From NCBI GenBank assembly GCA_043814035.1, contig JBDRKJ010000002.1, positions 186,001-250,000 of the forward strand: DNA of 64,000 bases. Reading direction: 5' to 3'. The stretch's first letter is position 1, and each line of letters starts with the position of its first letter. Made by a program: the position numbers and the translations under genes. The stretch comes from Peribacter sp043814035 (GTDB lineage Bacteria; Patescibacteriota; Gracilibacteria; Peribacterales; Peribacteraceae). A model generated the notes under the pieces. That model was given only the letters and a program-made list of their open reading frames with translations, searched no databases and was not told the origin of the DNA. Positions 18,682-27,074 of the stretch are shown piece after piece.

Positions 18682-18743
18682 GGCAGGCGAAATGGCATTC
18701 TCTCTGTTTTCTCTATCCTGCATACTGCATACTGCGTTTCCCT

Positions 18744-19337
18744 ATGTCCCTCCTCCCTCCCCAAATCCAAAAGGCTATTGAGGAATTCAGTAAGCTCCCG
18801 GGTATCGGAGCCAAGTCAGCCGAACGACTCACCTTCCATCTGCTGCGTAGCTCCAAAGCGTCGCCCGAAGCACTGGGCAAGGCTCTCGCTGATCTCAAGG
18901 TGGAGCTCAGGTATTGCAAGCACTGCCAGATGGTGACGCTGCAGGAGGAGTGCAGAATCTGTGGCGATACTTCACGCGATCACACAATGATTTTGGTGGT
19001 GGAGAACCCGCTCGACGTCATTGCATTCGAACGCTCCGGCTTCAAAGGCGTCTACCATGTTCTGCACGGCGTGCTTTCTCCCATCGATGGTATGGGGCCG
19101 GAGCAGCTGAGGATGAAGGAACTCGTTGACCGTTGTGTGAACGGAGTAGAAGAAGTGATTGTGGCCACTAATCCTGATGTGGAAGGCGAGGCCACAGCCA
19201 GCTTCATCCGCGAACGACTGAAGGACAAGGTTGCGAAGATCACCCGCCTCGCACATGGGCTGCCTATGGGGGCGGATATCGAGTTTGCGGATCAAGTTAC
19301 TTTGAAAGAGGCAATCGAGGGACGGAGGGCTCTTTGA
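18744..19337 (+). CDS. recR: Recombination protein RecR
   Basis: Part of the RecFOR pathway that loads RecA at gaps. Its 197 residues match the family length. The N-terminal helix-hairpin-helix (FSKLPGIGAKSAERLTFHLL), the four-cysteine zinc site (CKHC and CRIC) and the Toprim domain (LVVENPLDVIAFE; NPDVEGEATASFI) are all visible, as is the C-terminal Walker-B-like region ending in VTLKEAIEGRRAL. It converges with purH, leaving four bases between the stops. Confidence 0.96.
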   Translation: MSLLPPQIQKAIEEFSKLPGIGAKSAERLTFHLLRSSKASPEALGKALADLKVELRYCKHCQMVTLQEECRICGDTSRDHTMILVVENPLDVIAFERSGFKGVYHVLHGVLSPIDGMGPEQLRMKELVDRCVNGVEEVIVATNPDVEGEATASFIRERLKDKVAKITRLAHGLPMGADIEFADQVTLKEAIEGRRAL

Positions 19338-19341
19338 CGGA

Positions 19342-20853
19342 TCAATGCCGAAATCCTCTAACTCCCGTGAACACCATCGGAATAGTGAGCGCATTCGCTT
19401 TCGCAATCACCTCTTCATCGCGCACGGATCCTCCCGGCTGAATAATCGCGGCAATGCCGAACTTAGCAGCCTCCTCCACGCTATCCGGGAACGGAAAGAA
19501 TGCGTCACTGGCCATAACAGCGCCCTTGGCCTTCTCGCCTGCGCGGCGCGCGGCGATGATCGTCGAGTCCACTCTGCTGGTCTGCCCGGCACCGATGCCG
19601 ACAGTTGCAGCGTCCCTCACGAAGACGATGGCATTACTTTTGGCGTGCTTCACCACCTTCCACGCGAAGAGGAGGTCGCGAAACTGCTCCTTTGTCGGCT
19701 TGGTCTCTGTCACGCACGTGAGGTCCTTCTCTGTCACCACACGCATATCGAGATTCTGGACGAGTATGCCACCCAACGCAGTACGGAAGGAGGCCACCTC
19801 AGCATCGGGCTTGAGGCAATGATTCTCAATGACGCGAATCTTCGGCTTCTTCTTAAGCAGCTCAAGTGCTGCAGGCTCGTAACTGGGAGCGATGATGATC
19901 TCGACGAAGATTTTCTGCTCGATAATCTTCTCAATCACACTCTTGGGGCACGGACGATTCAGGGCAATGATCACGCCGAAGGCCGAGAGACGATCAGCGT
20001 CGTAGGCGCGCTGAAAGGCTTCTGCGATATCTTCGTGTGAAGCGACACCGCAGGGATTCGCGTGTTTAATGCACGCAGCGGTGGGCTCCTCGAATTCGCA
20101 GACCAGATTCCACGCTCCGTCGGCATCGAGAATATTGAGATAGCTCATCTGTTTCTCCTCTTGCTGGAGCACTGACCAGTCGGGTGGATTTTTTTCCAGT
20201 TCGTAGAAAGAGCCCCACTGGTGCGGGTTCTCGCCGTACCGCAGCTTCATGCGATTCGTGAGGAGCATGCCTGCGTGGTCACCATCAGAGAGCGTACGGG
20301 CGATGGCGCAGTCGTACGCGGCGGTATGGAGAAAAACTTTCTCGGCAAGTCGCCGCTTTGTATCTGGAGTTGTCCCGCCATTCTTCAGTTCTGCCAGAAT
20401 GGCGATGTAATCCTGCGGATCACAAACAACCGTCACACTCTCGGCATTTTTGGCGGCGGCACGCAGTAAGCTGGGGCCACCAATGTCGATCTGCTCGATG
20501 AGTTCCTCGCGCGTGATGCCGGGTTTGGCGGCGGTCTCTTCAAATGGGTAGAGGTTCACACAGACGAGATCGATCGGTTCGATCCCTTGCTGCTTCGCCT
20601 CCTTCACATGATCCGCATCGTCACGTCGAAAGAGAATGCCGCCGAAGATGAGCGGGTGCAGAGTCTTCAGTCTTCCGCCAAAACATTCGGGAAATCCCGT
20701 GATCTTCTCAACAGGTGTTACAGGGATATTAGCTTTCTCTAGGGCTTTCTGTGTTCCTCCGGTCGAGAGAATTTCGAAACCGAGTTCAGCGATCCCGCGG
20801 GCAAAATCCTCGATGCCATGTTTGTCACTGACGGAGAGGAGGGCGCGGGGCAT
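19342..20853 (-). CDS. purH: Bifunctional AICAR transformylase/IMP cyclohydrolase
   Basis: Last two steps of de novo purine synthesis: formylation of AICAR with 10-formyl-THF and closure to IMP. The protein has 503 residues, close to the usual ~520. The N-terminal IMP cyclohydrolase domain starts MPRALLSVSDKHGIEDFARG and includes STGGTQKALE and GGRLKTLHP. The transformylase domain has LRYGENPHQ, the catalytic KHANPCGVA, and GAGQTSRVDS. A much longer reading frame extends upstream of 20853, but the family consensus begins at this Met and the extension is not conserved. Other pur genes are not in the window. Confidence 0.95.
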   Translation of the reverse strand: MPRALLSVSDKHGIEDFARGIAELGFEILSTGGTQKALEKANIPVTPVEKITGFPECFGGRLKTLHPLIFGGILFRRDDADHVKEAKQQGIEPIDLVCVNLYPFEETAAKPGITREELIEQIDIGGPSLLRAAAKNAESVTVVCDPQDYIAILAELKNGGTTPDTKRRLAEKVFLHTAAYDCAIARTLSDGDHAGMLLTNRMKLRYGENPHQWGSFYELEKNPPDWSVLQQEEKQMSYLNILDADGAWNLVCEFEEPTAACIKHANPCGVASHEDIAEAFQRAYDADRLSAFGVIIALNRPCPKSVIEKIIEQKIFVEIIIAPSYEPAALELLKKKPKIRVIENHCLKPDAEVASFRTALGGILVQNLDMRVVTEKDLTCVTETKPTKEQFRDLLFAWKVVKHAKSNAIVFVRDAATVGIGAGQTSRVDSTIIAARRAGEKAKGAVMASDAFFPFPDSVEEAAKFGIAAIIQPGGSVRDEEVIAKANALTIPMVFTGVRGFRH

Positions 20854-21097
20854 GAGAAGAAACGGCCGGATAAGTCTAGCGTTGCAGCAAGGGGAAGCCA
20901 AGGGTTCTCTCTTAAAAAAAGCGACTGCCGGCCGACCATGCCAAAGTCCGCAATCAGATGCGTATGCATCCTCATTTGCGTTTGCGGCACCGATACTTGT
21001 TGTCCGCGGCAGTGCGGGAAGTTCGTTGTGCTTGCACAGAGTGCTCGTTACAATGCGTGCGATTTCGCTACAGTTCTCACGTATTCCCCCCTCTTCC

Positions 21098-23176
21098 ATG
21101 TCTGCGCTTCTTCTTCCGTATCTCTTTACTGTTGTCGGTTGCGGCGCGCTCGCCGTGATCGTCTCTACCGTTTTTTCCCGGATCATTGTCCGTAAGGATG
21201 CCGGCAATGAACGTATGCGCGGCATTGCGGCGCAGGTGCGTGCAGGGGCGATGGCATTCCTCATGCGGGAATATAAAGTGATCGGTATATTCGCCGCAGT
21301 CGTTTCGGTTCTTCTCTACTTCTTCCTCGATACGGGATTACAGGGATTGCGCGAAGGAGTTTTCGGTCTTCCTTTCGTCGCGTGCTCGTTCATTGTGGGC
21401 GCACTCTGTTCGGCAATTGCCGGATTCGTCGGCATGCGCACAGCAACGAATGCGAATGTCCGCACGACGCAGGCAGCGACAGTCAGCCTGAGCGGAGCCC
21501 TGAGGGTGGCGTTTCTCAGCGGCTCTGTGATGGGTCTCACCGTTGTGGGTATAGGGTTAATCGGCCTGGGAACGCTGCTCATTCTCTTCCTGACGGTCTT
21601 TGGACTTTCTCTGGATGCAGCGCTCCAGATTCTTACGGGATTCAGCTTCGGCGCCTCGTCCGTGGCACTCTTCGCTCGAGTCGGAGGCGGGATCTACACA
21701 AAAGCGGCAGATGTTGGAGCGGATCTTGTTGGTAAGGTGGAGGCGGGCATTCCCGAGGATGACCCGCGCAACCCCGCAGTGATCGCAGACAATGTCGGGG
21801 ACAATGTCGGGGACGTTGCGGGAATGGGAGCCGATCTTTTTGAGAGTTACGTCGGGTCGCTTGTCGCAGCCATGTTGATCGGTCTTGCAGTCAACTGGGG
21901 CGGGGATGCAAATATTATGGCCGTACTCTTTCCGCTGCTTATCGCTGGTCTTGGCATTCTGGCGAGCATCATCGGTTCGTTCGCAGTGCGCACGCGGGAG
22001 GGAGATGAAAAGGTGCATGGTGCTATGCGCAACGGCACGCTGGTAGCTGCCGCTATTGTCATCGTTGGTTCTTTTTTGATCGCGCGCATGATTCTGCCTG
22101 CCGAGCACGCAATGGGGGTGTTCATTGCGCTGATCTCGGGTCTCATTGTCGGCGTCATCATCGGGCTCCTGACTGAGTACTACACATCGGCAAGCTATCA
22201 GCCAGTGCAAAAACTGGCAGAGTCAGCGAAAACCGGTCCGGCGACTGTAATGATCTCAGGACTCGCGCTCGGCTATATATCCACGTGGTTGCCGATTACA
22301 TTCATTGCTCTTGCAATTCTCATCGCTTACTGGGGCTCCGGCCTCTATGGCATTGCGATCAGCGCGGTTGGCATGCTCTCCACGCTTGGTATCACGCTCG
22401 CCGTCGATGCGTATGGACCGGTTGCAGACAATGCCGGCGGCATTGCAGAGATGTCACATCTTCCGGAGGAAGTACGCCAGCGCACGGACGCACTCGACAG
22501 TGCGGGCAATACGACGGCCGCAATCGGCAAGGGTTTTGCCATCGGCTCGGCGGCACTCACCGCGCTGGCACTCTTCACAGCCTTCTCGCAATCCACGGGG
22601 ATTGAAGTGCTCAACCTCATGCATCCGCTCACCCTTATCGGTCTGCTCATCGGCGGCACGATGCCATTCGTCTTCAGTGCGCTTACCATGCAGGCCGTTG
22701 GCCGTGCAGCATTCTCGATGGTGGAAGAGGTGCGCAGGCAGTTCAAAGAAACTCCGGGGCTCATGGATGGAACGGCACAGGGTGACAGTGCGCGGTGCGT
22801 GGACATCGCAACGACTGCCGCCATTCACGAAATGGTGATCCCCGGCATCCTCGCAATTGCCGTACCTGTCCTGACCGGACTGATCTTTGGCGCCGAGGCG
22901 CTTGGAGGGCTTCTTGCGGGAGCGATTGTCACGGGCGTACTCATGGCAATTTCCATGGCCAACAGCGGTGGCGCTTGGGACAACGCGAAAAAGTACATCG
23001 AGTCCGGTAACTTGGGCGGAAAGGGCAGCGATGCGCACAAGGCCGCGGTTGTCGGCGATACAGTGGGCGATCCGTTCAAAGATACTTCCGGCCCCTCGAT
23101 TAATATTCTGATCAAGCTGATGTCCATCGTCTCACTTCTCACTGCGGGGCTGTACTCGACCGGAGCGATATTCTAA
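21098..23176 (+). CDS. hppA: Membrane-bound, ion-translocating pyrophosphatase
   Basis: Hydrolyses cytoplasmic PPi and pumps H+ or Na+ across the membrane. 692 residues with about 16 membrane helices. The catalytic signatures are intact: GGGIYTKAADVGADLVGKVE, EDDPRNPAVIADNVGDNVGD, and GDTVGDPFKDTSGPS. In the sequence GNTTAAIGKGFAIGSAAL the position that is Lys in K+-independent enzymes is Ala, so this should be a K+-dependent type, a class that includes both Na+ and H+ pumps; the pumped ion is not decided here. I use the ATG at 21098; an open frame continues 150 codons upstream but overlaps purH and is not conserved. Confidence 0.95.
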   Translation: MSALLLPYLFTVVGCGALAVIVSTVFSRIIVRKDAGNERMRGIAAQVRAGAMAFLMREYKVIGIFAAVVSVLLYFFLDTGLQGLREGVFGLPFVACSFIVGALCSAIAGFVGMRTATNANVRTTQAATVSLSGALRVAFLSGSVMGLTVVGIGLIGLGTLLILFLTVFGLSLDAALQILTGFSFGASSVALFARVGGGIYTKAADVGADLVGKVEAGIPEDDPRNPAVIADNVGDNVGDVAGMGADLFESYVGSLVAAMLIGLAVNWGGDANIMAVLFPLLIAGLGILASIIGSFAVRTREGDEKVHGAMRNGTLVAAAIVIVGSFLIARMILPAEHAMGVFIALISGLIVGVIIGLLTEYYTSASYQPVQKLAESAKTGPATVMISGLALGYISTWLPITFIALAILIAYWGSGLYGIAISAVGMLSTLGITLAVDAYGPVADNAGGIAEMSHLPEEVRQRTDALDSAGNTTAAIGKGFAIGSAALTALALFTAFSQSTGIEVLNLMHPLTLIGLLIGGTMPFVFSALTMQAVGRAAFSMVEEVRRQFKETPGLMDGTAQGDSARCVDIATTAAIHEMVIPGILAIAVPVLTGLIFGAEALGGLLAGAIVTGVLMAISMANSGGAWDNAKKYIESGNLGGKGSDAHKAAVVGDTVGDPFKDTSGPSINILIKLMSIVSLLTAGLYSTGAIF

Positions 23177-23296
23177 GCACCCTGTTGCCGGAAGAGCGCG
23201 TAATAGCGTGCCCGGCAGCCGGCTGGCGCTGTGAAAGCCCCTGTCATGCCACTGTGCCGACTCCGCTTATCGGCAGATGTGCACAGGTGTGCAGCT

Positions 23297-23325
23297 TTGC
23301 AGAGAATGACGTTCTATGCTATAAT
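23297..23325 (+). promoter_or_regulatory. Promoter of the type IV pilus operon
   Basis: tataat at 23320-23325 preceded by tgc gives an extended -10 (TGnTATAAT). ttgcag at 23297-23302 is a weak -35 at 17 bases. The predicted start is near 23332, leaving a 5' leader of only about 14 bases without a Shine-Dalgarno sequence. Confidence 0.65.
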
Positions 23326-23345
23326 TTAAGGTACAAACACACCAT

Positions 23346-23879
23346 ATGTCTGCCCCTCAAAAAGCTCTTCCGGATGACGTGAACACAAGGGAATTGCCTG
23401 TGGCTGATAAAAAAAAGAGCGTGGCCCTTCCAGTCACACAGTCGCCCGATCCTGCCGCGGAAACGGGCCAAGAAAAGGCTCCCGTTGCGGCTACGCAAAC
23501 GGCCCCAACGCAAGGGGGCAATCAGAAGAAAATTCTCATCGTGGAGGACGAAAAACCTCTCGCACACGCGCTTGAACTCAAGTTCCACCACGAGGGATTT
23601 GATACGCGCATCTGTCTCGATGGTGAAGAGGCGCTCAAGGAGGCAACCGAAGGAAAGTATGACGTCATTTTGCTCGATCTCATCATGCCGCGGATGGATG
23701 GATTCGCATTTTTACAGGAGATGAAAAACCGTGGTGTGAAAACACCAACCGTGGTGTTGAGTAATCTCGGTCAGGAAGAGGATAAAGCCCGTGCACAATC
23801 GCTCGGTGCCGTTGGGTACTACGTCAAATCCAACACGCCGATTATGGAGATCATTAAGCAAGTTCAATCACTTCTCTAA
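23346..23879 (+). CDS. Single-domain response regulator heading the pilus operon
   Basis: 177 residues: about 60 low-complexity residues rich in Pro, Ala and Lys, then a complete CheY-like receiver domain. KKILIVEDE carries the acidic pair, DVILLDLIMPRMDG holds the phosphoacceptor Asp (residue 111), VVLSNL has the switch Ser, and the conserved Lys is in YYVKSN. There is no output domain. The stop codon is followed immediately by the pilB start (TAAATG), so the two are co-translated. It may regulate pilus extension through PilB, with the histidine kinase at 33.2 kb as a possible partner; this pairing is inferred from location. Confidence 0.9.
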   Translation: MSAPQKALPDDVNTRELPVADKKKSVALPVTQSPDPAAETGQEKAPVAATQTAPTQGGNQKKILIVEDEKPLAHALELKFHHEGFDTRICLDGEEALKEATEGKYDVILLDLIMPRMDGFAFLQEMKNRGVKTPTVVLSNLGQEEDKARAQSLGAVGYYVKSNTPIMEIIKQVQSLL

Positions 23880-25703
23880 ATGCCCATTTCTGATGTCGAT
23901 CTCGGCGCGATTCTCGTCAAGCAAAACTACCTCTCTGAAGAGGAGTTGAAGCGCATTGAAGCGCTGGCGAAGGAGCGGGACCTTCCACTTCTCACGCTGC
24001 TCTTCGAACAGGGGCTCCTCACACAGAATCTTTACGAAGAGGCGATTGCAGAGCACTACAAGTTGTCGTTCTACGATTTGCAGGCGCATTTTCCTTCACC
24101 AGAAGTCATTGCAGAGTTACCCGAAGAGATTGCAGAGAAGTATCACGTGGTTATTGCTGAACATACGGGTGATCACATCACAGTCGCCACCTCTGACCCT
24201 GGGCAGGAAGGGCTCGAAGAGCTCATTCGTCTGAACTTTGGGCAGAAGGAAGCTGTCCCTCTTCCTGCAGCAGAGACGCCGCAGGCTGATGCCGCACAGA
24301 AGCCACAGCAGAAGAAAGTTGTGCAACGTCTACTGACACTGGGCAAAAAAGAAGAAAAAGCACAGGCGCCACAGCGCTTTGCCGGCACCGTGACATTCGT
24401 CTACACCCCACAGTCCGGAATCGATGCGGCGTGTCGGCACTATCGCAAGCCACTCTCGACGCGGTTTCAATCTATCATTTCAAGTGAGAAGAAAGTCGCG
24501 CCAGAAATCTTGGAAGAAATTCTCAATGATGCCATCGAACTACGGGCATCAGATATTCATTTTGAGCCACAAGAGAAAATCGTCGTCGTGCGGTTTCGTA
24601 TCGATGGCGTTATGCATGAGGCGGGGCGAATTCCTAAAGAGCACTACGAGGGCGTGGTGAACCGCATCAAGATTCAGGCAAACATGCGTATCGATGAGCA
24701 CTACGCCGCACAAGACGGTGCCATTCGCTATGCCTCGCCACATGGAGCGATGGATATTCGCGTTTCGATCGTGCCGGTAGTGGAAGGCGAGAAGGTGGTG
24801 ACGCGCCTGCTTTCGGCATACGTGCGTTCCATTACACTGCTTGATCTTGGATTCTCACAGAAGAATCAGGAGATCCTCACAGTAGCAGCACATAAGCCGT
24901 TTGGCATGATGCTCACGACGGGTCCGACAGGATCAGGAAAATCCACGACCCTCACAGCACTCCTCAAAATGCGCAACGCACCTGACGTGAACATTTCTAC
25001 TATTGAAGATCCGGTGGAGTACAAGATTCCCGGCGTGAATCACATTCAGGTGAATCCAAAAACCAACCTCACATTTGCTTCAGGGCTTCGTGCACTTGTG
25101 CGCCAGGACCCGGACATTATCCTCGTCGGAGAAATTCGTGACGGCGAGACGGCTAATATTTCCGTTAATGCCGCTCTCACGGGTCACCTCGTTTTCTCCA
25201 CTCTGCACAGTAACGATGCTGCCACAGCCATTCCTCGTCTGCTCGATATGGGAGTCGAGCCGTTTCTCCTTGCTTCGACACTCGAGGTTATCATCGGTCA
25301 GCGATTGGTGCGACGCGTGTGCCCACGCTGCCGGCACAGCATAAGTATCCCTGCCGAGGAGGCGAAAAAACTTTTTCCGGGAGCAGAGAACATGATCCCG
25401 GCCTCTCAGCCGCTTACGCTCTACTGCGGCAAGGGATGTGAAGCCTGTGGAAACACCGGATACCGAGGGCGCATCGGCATTTACGAATTGATGGAGATCA
25501 CACCGGCCATTGAAGAGCTTGTTCTGCGCAGAGCCTCAAGTTCGGAGCTCAATAAGACTGCTGTGAAGGAGGGGATGCGACTCATGTTCGAAGACGGATT
25601 CGACAAGGTCCTCGCGGGAGTCACTACCATCGAAGAACTTCTGCGTGTTGCTGCACCACCTGCGATTATTCTCCATCCTGCTCATGGCGGAGACGACAGT
25701 TGA
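23880..25703 (+). CDS. pilB: Type IV pilus assembly ATPase PilB
   Basis: Hexameric secretion-type ATPase that powers pilus extension. 607 residues: an N-terminal MshEN-like domain (ISDVDLGAILVKQNYLSEEE), then the GspE core with ASDIHFEPQEK, Walker A GPTGSGKST near residue 348, the Asp box TIEDPVEY, Walker B DPDIILVGEIRDGETA and the His box TGHLVFSTLHSNDA. A zinc site is formed by CPRC near 480 and CGKGCEAC near 517, typical of extension rather than retraction ATPases. No PilT homologue is visible in the window. It follows the response regulator with no gap and overlaps pilC by 20 bases. Confidence 0.95.
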   Translation: MPISDVDLGAILVKQNYLSEEELKRIEALAKERDLPLLTLLFEQGLLTQNLYEEAIAEHYKLSFYDLQAHFPSPEVIAELPEEIAEKYHVVIAEHTGDHITVATSDPGQEGLEELIRLNFGQKEAVPLPAAETPQADAAQKPQQKKVVQRLLTLGKKEEKAQAPQRFAGTVTFVYTPQSGIDAACRHYRKPLSTRFQSIISSEKKVAPEILEEILNDAIELRASDIHFEPQEKIVVVRFRIDGVMHEAGRIPKEHYEGVVNRIKIQANMRIDEHYAAQDGAIRYASPHGAMDIRVSIVPVVEGEKVVTRLLSAYVRSITLLDLGFSQKNQEILTVAAHKPFGMMLTTGPTGSGKSTTLTALLKMRNAPDVNISTIEDPVEYKIPGVNHIQVNPKTNLTFASGLRALVRQDPDIILVGEIRDGETANISVNAALTGHLVFSTLHSNDAATAIPRLLDMGVEPFLLASTLEVIIGQRLVRRVCPRCRHSISIPAEEAKKLFPGAENMIPASQPLTLYCGKGCEACGNTGYRGRIGIYELMEITPAIEELVLRRASSSELNKTAVKEGMRLMFEDGFDKVLAGVTTIEELLRVAAPPAIILHPAHGGDDS

Positions 25704-27045
25704 ACCAACGGCCCCCAAAGAGCCAACGTCTGCTCCTCAGGAAGCACCAAAAGAACAAACGCCCACAGCACAAGAACCTCCTAAAGAACAAATCACCGCA
25801 ACACAGGAATCTCCCAAAGAGCCAACGCCTGCTCCTCAGGAAGCTCCTAAAGAACAAGCTCCTGCAGCACAAGAACCTCCTAAAGAACAAGCGACCACGC
25901 CAGAGCAGGCTGCTACCATAGCTCCCTCTAAACCTACTCCATCACGGTTTGCTGCACAGAAAAAAGAGCTGCAAAAATTCTTCGCCTCGCTGAATCACTT
26001 GGGCATGGGCAAACAACGAATGATATTCGTTCAGAGCATGGCGATGATGCTTACTGCAGGTCTTTCGCTTATAGATTCCCTTCAAACGCAACTCCTCGAG
26101 GCAAAGTCGAAGGCGGTGCGCAAGTTCATTCAGGGAATCATCACTGCCGTTGAGGCTGGATCACCTCTTTGGAGGGCGATGGATGATCAGTCGCTCTTCT
26201 CACCTTACGAAATCGCTTTAGTGCATATTGGCGAAGAGGGCGGCAACTTGGCACGGAACATGCAGTACCTCTCAGAGCAGCAAGAGAAAGACCGGGCTCT
26301 GCGGCAAAAAGTGAAGATGGCGATGATCTACCCGTCGATTGTGATTGTTCTCGTCTTCATTCTCATCATGGGTTTGGGGCTTTTCGTGTTGCCGAATCTC
26401 GTACAAGTGCTCTATTCCCTTCGGGTGGAGCTGCCACTTGCTACCCGCGCGGTTATAGCGATGTCACAGTTCTTTGAAAAGCACGGAGCGCTGATGACGC
26501 CGCTTCTCATTCTTGCTCTCATCTTCGTACTTCTTCTCGGTAAGTACACGCGGTTCCGCGTGGCGTCTCAGTGGCTAACGTTTCATACGCCCGGAATCGG
26601 CAGCCTGGCACGCGAGGCGACAATTGCACAATTCGGCGTGATCCTTGGGGGGCTTCTGCGGGCGGGCGTGCCTCTCACTGATGCGCTTGCATCACTTGCG
26701 GAAGTCACCAGCACCGTCTCGTACAAAAATTTCTACATCAAACTCCTCGAGCACATAAACGCGGGAGATTCCTTCAGTAAGAGTTTTACCCTCCTCCCCG
26801 AGAGTCGTCGTCTTCTCCCTATCTCTGTACAGCAGCTCATCGTTACCGGTGAGCGGTCAGGAGGATTGGCAGATGTGCTCATGAAAATCGCCGACATGTA
26901 CGACAAAAAAGCTTCTGAGACGGCAGAGAAGCTTCCGGTGATCCTGGAGCCGCTTTTGCTCATCATCATTGCCGGTATCGTTGCCGGCATTGCATTTGCT
27001 ATCATAGTACCCATCTACAAAGTCGTCGGGAACATCGGTCGATAG
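25684..27045 (+). CDS. pilC: Type IV pilus inner-membrane platform protein PilC
   Basis: GspF-family platform that connects the ATPase to pilin assembly. After an unusual N-terminal extension, two T2SSF domains are visible at about residues 105-230 (FVQSMAMMLTAGLSLIDSL, GNLARNMQYLSEQ) and 310-435 (FGVILGGLLRAGVPLTDAL, VTGERSGGLADVLMKIADM), with membrane helices at ~215-240, ~275-290 and the C-terminal LLLIIIAGIVAGIAFAIIVP. Residues 5-78 consist of 11-residue Pro/Glu/Lys/Gln repeats. I start at 25684, inside the pilB end, rather than at the ATG at 25645, because the upstream 13 residues are the pilB frame overlap and not conserved. Confidence 0.94.
   Translation: MAETTVEPTAPKEPTSAPQEAPKEQTPTAQEPPKEQITATQESPKEPTPAPQEAPKEQAPAAQEPPKEQATTPEQAATIAPSKPTPSRFAAQKKELQKFFASLNHLGMGKQRMIFVQSMAMMLTAGLSLIDSLQTQLLEAKSKAVRKFIQGIITAVEAGSPLWRAMDDQSLFSPYEIALVHIGEEGGNLARNMQYLSEQQEKDRALRQKVKMAMIYPSIVIVLVFILIMGLGLFVLPNLVQVLYSLRVELPLATRAVIAMSQFFEKHGALMTPLLILALIFVLLLGKYTRFRVASQWLTFHTPGIGSLAREATIAQFGVILGGLLRAGVPLTDALASLAEVTSTVSYKNFYIKLLEHINAGDSFSKSFTLLPESRRLLPISVQQLIVTGERSGGLADVLMKIADMYDKKASETAEKLPVILEPLLLIIIAGIVAGIAFAIIVPIYKVVGNIGR
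25705..25905 (+). repeat. 33-bp tandem coding repeat in pilC
   Basis: Six imperfect copies of an 11-codon unit of the form APQEAPKEQxP / TAQEPPKEQ. Two 66-bp double units are nearly identical, showing recent duplication. The product is a flexible, charged, proline-rich arm on the cytoplasmic side. Confidence 0.85.
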
Positions 27046-27074
27046 GCCGGTTCCCTTTCTTTCCCCCCACAGAT

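Noticed and set aside
17947..18723. Long minus-strand open frame over smpB and the putative small RNA
   Set aside because: It is the antisense shadow of smpB; the translation has no domain pattern and runs through the terminator hairpin.
20636..21097. N-terminal extension of the pyrophosphatase
   Set aside because: It overlaps purH antisense, is not conserved and lacks a membrane-protein start.
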